This document shows positions 41,773 through 48,433 of a stretch of 64,000 nucleotides of DNA, piece after piece. How positions within the stretch are numbered: the first letter of the stretch is position 1; every line of letters starts with the position of its first letter. A program made the translations under genes and the position numbers. The DNA is from Acidobacteriota bacterium (GTDB lineage: Bacteria > Acidobacteriota > Vicinamibacteria > Vicinamibacterales > CAVVIG01): positions 186,001 through 250,000 of the forward strand of contig QHWB01000044.1 of the NCBI GenBank assembly GCA_003222395.1, given 5' to 3'. The notes beneath the pieces were generated by a model, which saw only the letters and a list, made by a program, of their open reading frames with translations, was not told where the DNA came from and searched no databases.

Positions 41773-43227
41773 TCACGCCCGAACGAAATCGATGTAGCCA
41801 CGCTCGACGTCGACGTTGGCGAGCCGTACGCGCGCGCGGTCGCCCACGTCGAGGCCGTGCATCCCCTGCACGAGCATCCCTTCCATCGGCGGTGTGGCGA
41901 CACGTACGAACGTGCCCTTCGGCGAGGCGCCGGTCACAATTGCGTCGAACTGCTCGCCGACACGCGACCGAACGAGCATCGCCACCGCGGACTTCCGCAC
42001 CTGGCGCTCGACTTTGTTCGCCGCATCTTCCTGACGCGTGCAGTGCGTCGCCAGCGACTCGAGCTCCTCGATCGTGTACGGGCTCGGCCGTCTGGCAAGC
42101 GACGCCTTGATGAGCCGCTGCGTGACGACGTCCGGATAGCGGCGGTTCGGCGCGGTCGAATGCGTGTAGTCGCGCACGGCGAGGCCGAAGTGTCCCGGCG
42201 GCTCGACGCCCGGCGGATCGACGACGTACTCGCCCGAGCCGAGCAGCTTGATCACCGTCCGCGAGAGATCGGCGAACTGATCGGGTGCCGCCGCCTTCCG
42301 CCGCGACAGGAATGCGCCGAGCGCCGCCGAATCGGCAAGCGACGGAAGGTCGTCGCCGAACTGCCGCGCGAGCGCGCGAATCCGATCCCATCGTTCGGGC
42401 GATCGCACGACGCGGCGCAGCAGCGGGAATCCGCGCCCTTCCAGGAACCGCGCGGTGACGCCGTTGGCCGCGATCATCAGGTTCTCGATCAACTTCTTCG
42501 CGCGATTCGAGCGCGCGGGTTCGACCGAGCGGAGCGTCTCCCCGTCGAACACGTGCTCCACATCGTCGCTCTCGAACTCGAGCGCGCCGTGCGTATGACG
42601 CAGCTGGTCGAGCGCCTGCGCCGCGCGGTCCTGAATCCGGAGCTGTTCCTCCATTTCCGGCACCGCCGCAGCCGCCGCCGGCAGCGGACCCTCGTTCGCG
42701 AGCCAGGCGCCGACGCTCTTGTAGGCGAGCTTCGCGCGGTTCCTCACCACGGCGGCGTACACGTCGGACGATTTCAGATCGCCCTGTTGACCGATGACGT
42801 ACTCGATGACGATGGAGAGGCGGTCCTGCTGATCGGCGAGCGACGTGAGATCGGTCGACAGCTTCTCCGGCAGCATGGGAAAGATGACGGCCGGCGTGTA
42901 CACCGACGTCGTGTTCTGCGCCGCGTGACGATCGACTGCCGATCCTTTGTGCACTGCGGCATCGACGTCGGCGATGGCGACGAGGATCTTCACGTCGTGG
43001 TTCGCCGACGGCTCGGCGACCGACAGCTGATCGAGGTCGCGCGACTCGTCGTTGTCGATCGAGCACCACGGGCGTCCGCGAAGGTCGCGCGTGGCGCGTC
43101 CGGTCGGCTGCGGCGCTCCGCGGAGGGCGGCCACTTCGGCGAGCGCGGGCGGCGGAAAGTCGGGGTCGAGACCGCGGGCGCGCATCGCGGCGACGGCTAT
43201 CGCGCGCAGCTCGTCGCGCTGGGTCAT
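41773..43227 (-). CDS. RNB domain ribonuclease (RNase II/R-like)
   Basis: 484 residues from ATG 43227, overlapping the stop of the upstream decarboxylase (ATGA). The RNB catalytic region is SIDNDESRDLDQLSVAEP, where the usual D-x-D-D reads D-L-D-Q; this variant is common in the short RNB branch. YTPAVIFPMLPEKLSTDLTS, EHVFDGETLRSVEPARSNRA, VRDYTHSTAPNRRYPDVVTQ and a C-terminal S1-like segment (FDAIVTGASPKGTFVRVATP) follow. No cold-shock domains at the N-terminus. 3'-5' exoribonuclease by family. Confidence 0.9.
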   Translation of the reverse strand: MTQRDELRAIAVAAMRARGLDPDFPPPALAEVAALRGAPQPTGRATRDLRGRPWCSIDNDESRDLDQLSVAEPSANHDVKILVAIADVDAAVHKGSAVDRHAAQNTTSVYTPAVIFPMLPEKLSTDLTSLADQQDRLSIVIEYVIGQQGDLKSSDVYAAVVRNRAKLAYKSVGAWLANEGPLPAAAAAVPEMEEQLRIQDRAAQALDQLRHTHGALEFESDDVEHVFDGETLRSVEPARSNRAKKLIENLMIAANGVTARFLEGRGFPLLRRVVRSPERWDRIRALARQFGDDLPSLADSAALGAFLSRRKAAAPDQFADLSRTVIKLLGSGEYVVDPPGVEPPGHFGLAVRDYTHSTAPNRRYPDVVTQRLIKASLARRPSPYTIEELESLATHCTRQEDAANKVERQVRKSAVAMLVRSRVGEQFDAIVTGASPKGTFVRVATPPMEGMLVQGMHGLDVGDRARVRLANVDVERGYIDFVRA

Positions 43228-44717
43228 GATCGATCCGAGCGCGCGGTCTCGGCGGCGACGATCGAATCGATCGACGCCGCGAAATCGTCGACGAGCGCGT
43301 CGACGTGGCGCTGGTGCGTTCGGAAATTGAGGATGCACACGCGGCCGAGATAGCGCCCGTGCGTCGTGCACCCCGTCACCATCACGCGGCCGCGGGCGGT
43401 CACCTGCTCCATCAGCGCGTTCGTCGCCCGATCTTCGTCGGCGCGCGTGGCGCCGGGCCACGTCAGATGAAAGGCAAACAGCGACAGCTCCGGCGGCGCA
43501 TCGACGACGATGCCGGGCAGGGCGGCGACGCGGCGGAAGGCGTCGAGCGTGAGCGCGCGTTTCTCGGCGATTGCTTCGCGAAACGCCGCGGATCCGTACA
43601 GCTTCACCGCCAGCCACACGCGAAGTCCCGGAAAGCCCCGCGACAGCTCGGGACTGTGCTGGCTGGGATCGTAGAAATCCTCGGGGTGCGGCGCCGCCGG
43701 CAGATACGCCGCCGTCGCCTCGTGCGCGGCGCGCAACGCGGCGCCGTCGCGGACGAGCAGCGCGCCCGTGCCGTACGGCAGGAACAGGCCTTTGTGCGGA
43801 TCGAGCGTCAACGAGTCGGCGCGCTCGAGGCCGCGCAGCGCTGTGCGCAGCTCGGCGCACAGATAAAAGAAGGCGCCGTACGCGCCGTCGACGTGGTGCC
43901 ACAGCCCTTCGCGCGCGCAGAGATCGGCGATGGCGTCGAGCGGATCGACGGCGCCGGTGTTGGTCGTCCCGGCGCTCGACACGACGGCGAACGGGGCCAG
44001 GCTGGCGCGGCGATCCGCGGCAATCGCCTCCTGCAGACGATCCATCCTGAGCCGGAAACGATCGTCCGACTCGATCGGTCGCACGCGGTCGGGCATGATG
44101 CCGGCGAGCTTTGCCGACTTGAGCACCGAGTGATGCGCCTGATCGGACGTATACAGCACGCCCGCCCGGATGTCGGCGCCGAGGTGGCGCTCGCGCGCGC
44201 AAACGATCGCGTTGAAGATGGCCATCGAGCCGCCCGTAGTGAACAGGCCGCGCGCCTCCGGCGGAAAATCCATCCACTCGCGCAGCCAGTCGAGCGCGTT
44301 CGCCTCGAGCTGCACCAGCGCGGGCGCCGCTTGCCACACGCCGGTGTAGCGATTGGTCGCATCGGCGATGAAATCGGCGAGCGCTGCCGGATACAGTCCG
44401 CCGCCCGGGATGTAGGCGATGTAGCCCGGTCCGGCCGACGTGAACGAGCGCGGGATCCAGTCGCGGAACAGCGGGTCGAGCAGCTGATCGAGCGGCGTGC
44501 CGCGCTCCGGCGCCGCTTCGCGCATCGAGCGGCACAGATCGCCGGCGCGTGCCGGATCGACGTCGCCGCAGCTCGGCTGGCGATCGAGCGTGGCGATGTG
44601 ATCGATGCAGCGCGCGACGACCTGATCGGCCATCTCGCGCATCTGCCCGACTGAAAATTCGAGATCTATTGGTGTTGGCGGTGGTGTTGGTCGTGCTGTC
44701 GTTGTCGCCATCAACAT
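43224..44717 (-). CDS. Group II PLP-dependent decarboxylase, second type
   Basis: 497 residues. GPGYIAYIPGGGLYPAALAD near 97-116, HHSVLKSA (the stacking His), HVDGAYGAFFYLC with the PLP-N1 Asp, and K309 in LDPHKGLFLPYG. The DPHKG variant and FTSAGPGYIAYIPGGG distinguish it from the DDC-like enzyme at 10637; related proteins act on diaminobutyrate, glutamate-like or aromatic amino acids. Translationally coupled to the RNB gene. Starts at ATG 44717 just after the FAD oxidoreductase and an R-H repeat. Confidence 0.88.
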   Translation of the reverse strand: MLMATTTARPTPPPTPIDLEFSVGQMREMADQVVARCIDHIATLDRQPSCGDVDPARAGDLCRSMREAAPERGTPLDQLLDPLFRDWIPRSFTSAGPGYIAYIPGGGLYPAALADFIADATNRYTGVWQAAPALVQLEANALDWLREWMDFPPEARGLFTTGGSMAIFNAIVCARERHLGADIRAGVLYTSDQAHHSVLKSAKLAGIMPDRVRPIESDDRFRLRMDRLQEAIAADRRASLAPFAVVSSAGTTNTGAVDPLDAIADLCAREGLWHHVDGAYGAFFYLCAELRTALRGLERADSLTLDPHKGLFLPYGTGALLVRDGAALRAAHEATAAYLPAAPHPEDFYDPSQHSPELSRGFPGLRVWLAVKLYGSAAFREAIAEKRALTLDAFRRVAALPGIVVDAPPELSLFAFHLTWPGATRADEDRATNALMEQVTARGRVMVTGCTTHGRYLGRVCILNFRTHQRHVDALVDDFAASIDSIVAAETARSDRS

Positions 44718-44730
44718 TTTCTAATTTGCG

Positions 44731-44815
44731 AGTGGGGCCCCAACCCCCGCTCGCCTCACTCTCGCTTCGCGCTCGCTCGAGCCGCAGGCGCTTCGGCTCG
44801 CCGCGGTCTTCGCGG
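44731..44815. repeat. R-H copy (GGGGCCCC family)
   Basis: GAGTGGGGCCCCAACCCCCG then GCTTCGCGCTCGCTCGAGCC and CGCAGGCGCTTCGGCTCGCC. The last block shares GAGCCGCAGGCGCTT with the insertion inside the CocE gene. Lies between two minus-strand genes, just ahead of the decarboxylase start. Confidence 0.85.
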
Positions 44816-44824
44816 CATCTTTGC

Positions 44825-46108
44825 TCAACCTACGAGATCACGGAGGCGGTAATACACTCCTATCAGTGGCAGAAACCACGGGGTGCCCCGATAAAACGGA
44901 ATCGCGGCGAAGCGATCGTCGATCAGCGGATGCTCGATCGGTTCGCCGGCGACGCGCCGTGCGATCAAATCGCCGAGGTACGTGGCCATCGCGATGCCGT
45001 GGCCGCAGTAGCCGGCCGCGAAGTACGCGCCTTCGAGCTTACCTGCGCGCGGCATCTGATCGCGAGTAAAGGCGACGTTGCCGCCCCATGCGTACTCGAT
45101 CGATTTGTCCGCAAGCTGCGGGAAGACGCGCGCGAGGCCGCGGCGCAGAATCGCCGCGGCGCGGCGTGTCGATGCGGCGGGGTGCGCGCTGAATTCCGCG
45201 CGGCCGCCGAAGAGCAGCCGGCTGTCGCGCGTGAGGCGGAAGTAATACAGAAAATGCTTCGAATCGAACGCGACGCGCCTGCGCGGCAGGATCGCTGCTG
45301 CTTCGATCGCCGTGAGCGGCTCGGTCGCGATGATGTAGCTGCCAATCGGAACGAGCCGCCGGGTGAGCGCGGGCGATGCCGCGCCGGTGTAGCCGTTGGT
45401 CGCCAGCACCACGTTCGCAGCGTCGACATCCCCGCCCGTCGTCGCGACGCGCCAGCGCCCTCCGCGGCGCTCGAGCGTCGTGACGCCCGTGCCCGTCGCG
45501 ATGCACGCGCCGCGGCGCCGCGCCGCGGAAGCCAGTCCCTGCACGTATCGCGCCGGATTGATCGAACCGCTTCGTTCGTCGACGAGCAACCCGTAATACG
45601 CGTCCGTGCCGATCTCGGACCGCTGCTCGGCGCGCGACACCAGCTCGACGCGGTGGCCGAACATGCGGGCGAGCAATGCCTGCTCGATGCGGAACGCGTC
45701 GAAATGCCGCGGTTTCCACGCCGCCTGAAGATGGCCCGTCCGCTCGTACTCGCAGTCGATGGACTCCTGCGCGATCACTGTTTCCAGATGCGCGATCGAC
45801 GCGGCCGCGGCCGCGAACGTCTCCCGCGCGCGTGCCTCTCCGAACCGATCGACCAGCGTCTGCGCATCGAGCTTGAGGCCCGCGAGCACCTGGCCGCCGT
45901 TGCGGGAGCTGGCGCCCCAGCCGACGGTCTCGCGCTCGATCACGAGCACCGATGCGCCAGCCATCGCGAGCCGCCGCGCCGCCGACAATCCTGTGTAGCC
46001 GGCGCCGACGACGACGACGTCAGCCTCTCGTGGAAGGAATTCGGGGTTCGGGATTCGGGATTCGCTCGGCCGGGGAATCGTGTCGAGCCAGTAGGAGTAT
46101 TCGTTCAC
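44825..46108 (-). CDS. FAD-dependent oxidoreductase (gamma-glutamylputrescine oxidoreductase-like, DAO family)
   Basis: 427 residues. The N-terminal EYSYWLDTIPRP matches the PuuB/OrdL opening, then the FAD motif DVVVVGAGYTGLSAARRLA, ETVGWGASSRNGGQVLAGLK, and the C-terminal AGYCGHGIAMATYLGDLIAR. Oxidises a primary or secondary amine. Residues about 12-25 (RPSESRIPNPEFLP) are encoded by R-B heptamers between the two conserved N-terminal parts. Start GTG 46108 overlaps the DUF1223 stop (GTGA). Confidence 0.9.
   Translation of the reverse strand: MNEYSYWLDTIPRPSESRIPNPEFLPREADVVVVGAGYTGLSAARRLAMAGASVLVIERETVGWGASSRNGGQVLAGLKLDAQTLVDRFGEARARETFAAAAASIAHLETVIAQESIDCEYERTGHLQAAWKPRHFDAFRIEQALLARMFGHRVELVSRAEQRSEIGTDAYYGLLVDERSGSINPARYVQGLASAARRRGACIATGTGVTTLERRGGRWRVATTGGDVDAANVVLATNGYTGAASPALTRRLVPIGSYIIATEPLTAIEAAAILPRRRVAFDSKHFLYYFRLTRDSRLLFGGRAEFSAHPAASTRRAAAILRRGLARVFPQLADKSIEYAWGGNVAFTRDQMPRAGKLEGAYFAAGYCGHGIAMATYLGDLIARRVAGEPIEHPLIDDRFAAIPFYRGTPWFLPLIGVYYRLRDLVG
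46036..46075. repeat. R-B array inside the FAD oxidoreductase gene
   Basis: GAATTCGGGGTTCGGGATTC followed by GGGATTCGC: about four GGGATTC-type heptamers, in frame, encoding the peptide SESRIPNPEF at the linker before the FAD-binding strand. The same peptide SRIPNPE appears in the DUF1080 protein from an independent insertion. Confidence 0.9.
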
Positions 46109-46944
46109 GGGCGCCCGATCAGCGGAACCGACGCGGCCGCGACGATGCCGCGATCGCGCCGCTGCTGGACGAACGCGACGATGTTCAGGTGTTCGCGCTG
46201 CCAGTCCGGTTGGACGGCAATCGTCGTCTCTGCCGACGCGGCCGGACCGGTCGCCTCACCGATCGTCGTCAGCCGGCGGACCACCGCTGCGTGCGTCAGC
46301 GTCCGCCCGCGGTTCTCGCCGCTCTTCACGTCGGACCGCAGAGCATCCTCGGTGACGGCGACGAGGATGTCGGCGCGATCGCCGCGAGCGATCGGCGGCA
46401 GATTCTCGACGCTCACAGAGACAGAGACAGAGGGTGGTGGGGCGGGCCTTTCAGGCCCGCCTGGGGCGCGGCCCTGAAAGGGCCGCGCCACGTCTGAGAA
46501 CCTCGCCGCAACGATCATCGTCCCGTGAGAAACCGTTGCCGCCTTCGCGATCGCGCGCCGGGCGGCGGCCGAATCGCTGCCGACGAACTCGGCGTGGCCG
46601 TCGACGACCATCTGAGGCGTGTACGCGCTGTCGAGATTGAAGCGGCGCGCGTACAGCTCCTGACGGCTCGTGAACGCCGCCGAGGAAAACCGGTCCCGCC
46701 AGCCGAGCCGATCCCAGTAGTCGACGTGCTCGCCGAGGGCGACGACCTTCGCGCCGTCGTCGGCAGCCGCGGCCGTCAGCCGATCGAGCAGCTGATCGGC
46801 CGGCGGGCAACTCGAACATCCCTCGGACGTAAAGAGCTCGACGACGACCGGCGCCGGCGACGGAGCGCGCGACCGCACTTGCGCGACAACGCTAATGCTC
46901 GCGATCGCGGCAAGCAGAACCAAACGCACGATTGTCATTCGCAT
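46105..46944 (-). CDS. DUF1223 family exported thioredoxin-like protein
   Basis: 279 residues with a signal peptide (about 1-21). PVVVELFTSEGCSSCPPADQ at 32-51 holds the C43-x-x-C46 pair of the DUF1223 fold, followed by VVALGEHVDYWDRLGWRD and YTPQMVVDGHAEFVGSD. Function unknown, probably thiol-disulfide chemistry in the periplasm. Residues about 151-170 (VARPFQGRAPGGPERPAPPP) are encoded by an R-G palindrome pair between two domain segments. Confidence 0.9.
   Translation of the reverse strand: MRMTIVRLVLLAAIASISVVAQVRSRAPSPAPVVVELFTSEGCSSCPPADQLLDRLTAAAADDGAKVVALGEHVDYWDRLGWRDRFSSAAFTSRQELYARRFNLDSAYTPQMVVDGHAEFVGSDSAAARRAIAKAATVSHGTMIVAARFSDVARPFQGRAPGGPERPAPPPSVSVSVSVENLPPIARGDRADILVAVTEDALRSDVKSGENRGRTLTHAAVVRRLTTIGEATGPAASAETTIAVQPDWQREHLNIVAFVQQRRDRGIVAAASVPLIGRP
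46437..46492. repeat. R-G palindrome pair inside the DUF1223 gene
   Basis: GCGGGCCTTTCAGGCCCGC and GCGGCCCTGAAAGGGCCGCG are two adjacent hairpins of the R-G type, in frame. Upstream, GACAGAGACAGAGAC codes for the following SVSVSVS run. Confidence 0.92.
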
Positions 46945-46971
46945 GACCGTCTGTCTTTCTGACTTTTTGCC

Positions 46972-47571
46972 CTATAGCTTCTTCTCCAGCCTGATCTCGT
47001 CGCGCACGGCAATTCCCGCGAAGCCTGCCACCTCCTGCTGCGTGTGTTCGATGACGCTGTTGGGGACGAGATCGGTCAGCCGGTAGCCGCGGCGCTGATA
47101 GAAATACAGCGCGGGCAGGTTGTCGTTCGTTGTCGCGACGACGAGGCGCTTCAGATTGAGACGGCGCGCGAGGAGCTCCGCTTCGGCGAGCAGGTGGCCG
47201 CCCACTCCGGATCGCTGCCACATCGGATCGGTCGCCAGCGCGACGATGTGCAGCGCGTCGCCGAGCAGGCGGTACGTGAGCGCACCCGAGGGATCGGCAT
47301 ACATGACGGCGACGAGCGCCGGCATCTGATCGATGTCCATCACCTCGCCGAAGGCGACGATCTTCGTCCGGCCGAAATCCTGCTCGAACAGCGCCCGGAC
47401 CGCGCGGCGGTCGTCGTCGGTTCCTTCGCGGACGAGAACCGGGGGCAGGGTGATGCGGGGCGTACACGTGCAGATGATCTGCACGTGCGCGTCCTCCCAG
47501 TCGACGAACTTCCCGCACCGCGAGCAGCGCAGCACGGCCGGCTTCGCCCCGAACTGATCGTCAACTGGCAT
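46972..47571 (-). CDS. GNAT family N-acetyltransferase with N-terminal zinc-ribbon-like motif
   Basis: 199 residues. An N-terminal CSRCGKF...CTC cluster (C16, C19, C34, C36) suggests a small zinc ribbon, followed by a GNAT domain: VREGTDDDRRAVRALFEQDF, LHIVALATDPMWQRSGVGGH (acetyl-CoA loop) and LPALYFYQRRGYRLTDLVPN. Acceptor unknown. It overlaps the upstream membrane-protein gene by 11 nt, so both are likely cotranscribed. Confidence 0.85.
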   Translation of the reverse strand: MPVDDQFGAKPAVLRCSRCGKFVDWEDAHVQIICTCTPRITLPPVLVREGTDDDRRAVRALFEQDFGRTKIVAFGEVMDIDQMPALVAVMYADPSGALTYRLLGDALHIVALATDPMWQRSGVGGHLLAEAELLARRLNLKRLVVATTNDNLPALYFYQRRGYRLTDLVPNSVIEHTQQEVAGFAGIAVRDEIRLEKKL

Positions 47572-48397
47572 GGGTTCTTTCTCGCGGGACCGTACCGGAT
47601 TCGACCCGCGCCGGGGCGCGCTTCAGGATCCACCAGATCACGAAGAGGAACGCGATCGCCACGGCGACGAAGGTGGCGGCGAAGAGCCACAGCGTTCTGT
47701 AGAGGATCGATTGCGTCTGCATGCGCGCTTCGATGTCGACGGGTGCGCCGCGCAGGCGATCCGCGAGCGTCTGCTCCCAGACGAGGATGTTGCCGCGGCG
47801 GACGTCGCCGCCGGAGTTGTTGCCGACGATCTTGCTCGGCAGATGCAGTCGGAAGGCGACGAGCTCGCGGCCGCTCCAGCTGGCGCCCGCACCGGGGCCG
47901 CCGTCGCGCCCCGGCGGCGCGCCGATCGCCTGCTTGAAGACGTAGCGATCGCCGTCCTGATAGAACTGGTACGCCGACCACGAGAACGGCGCGACGGCAT
48001 TCAGCCGCCTGATGTCGTCGACGTCGAGCCGGACGTGCACGAAGCGGCGATTGTTGCGGCGCGAGGATCGCACCCACGCGACGCGCGTCGCCGGCGACGA
48101 GTAGTAGGCGCGAACCGCGTCGCGATCGACGCGCGCCGTCGGCCTCGCGTCGAACGAAGTGCCGTGCAGCGCGTTGAGCGCCGGGAGCGAAGCGTTGACG
48201 TAGACCGTCGCAGTGCCGTCGAGCGAAAGGTAGACGTCTTCTTCGTATTCGTACTGGCGGAAAAGGCGCGTGGGGCTGCACGCGGTATCGAATGCCAAGG
48301 AAACGCAGAGAGCGCAGAGACCGCAAAGAACGCGGAGTCGCGCTGCGGACTTTGCGTGATCCGCGTTCGATCGTGAGCGCGTTGCCCGAAAGCGCAT
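47561..48397 (-). CDS. Exported membrane-anchored hypothetical protein with repeat-derived signal peptide
   Basis: 278 residues from ATG 48397. The mature part is beta-rich (EYEEDVYLSLDGTATVYVNA, DDIRRLNAVAPFSWSAYQFY, KIVGNNSGGDVRRGNILVWE) and ends in one transmembrane helix (LWLFAATFVAVAIAFLFVIW) with a basic tail. The N-terminus, residues 9-33, comes from repeat R-I and reads RLRVLCGLCALCVSLAFDTA, a hydrophobic stretch that ends before a Cys and would work as a signal or lipoprotein peptide. Function unknown. Confidence 0.75.
   Translation of the reverse strand: MRFRATRSRSNADHAKSAARLRVLCGLCALCVSLAFDTACSPTRLFRQYEYEEDVYLSLDGTATVYVNASLPALNALHGTSFDARPTARVDRDAVRAYYSSPATRVAWVRSSRRNNRRFVHVRLDVDDIRRLNAVAPFSWSAYQFYQDGDRYVFKQAIGAPPGRDGGPGAGASWSGRELVAFRLHLPSKIVGNNSGGDVRRGNILVWEQTLADRLRGAPVDIEARMQTQSILYRTLWLFAATFVAVAIAFLFVIWWILKRAPARVESGTVPRERTHAS
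48298..48372. repeat. R-I copy forming a signal peptide
   Basis: AACGCAGAGAGCGCAGAGAC, CGCAAAGAACGCGGAG and the complementary GCGGACTTTGCGTGATCCGC form an R-I element wholly inside the coding region. On the minus strand the purine repeat becomes CTCTGCG/TTTGCGG codons for Leu, Cys, Ala and Val. Confidence 0.9.
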
Positions 48398-48433
48398 AAA
48401 CCCCAATGATATAGTAAGAATTTCCCCTCGCTC

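Noticed and set aside
40955-43069. A 704-codon minus-strand frame spanning the barrel gene and part of the RNB gene
   Set aside because: It crosses a terminator and two convergent genes and shows no homology; a GC artefact.
41773-44535. One 920-codon fusion of a decarboxylase-like region with the RNB ribonuclease
   Set aside because: Only the part from ATG 43227 has RNB similarity; the upstream part is an out-of-frame reading of the real decarboxylase gene, which ends by ATGA overlap.
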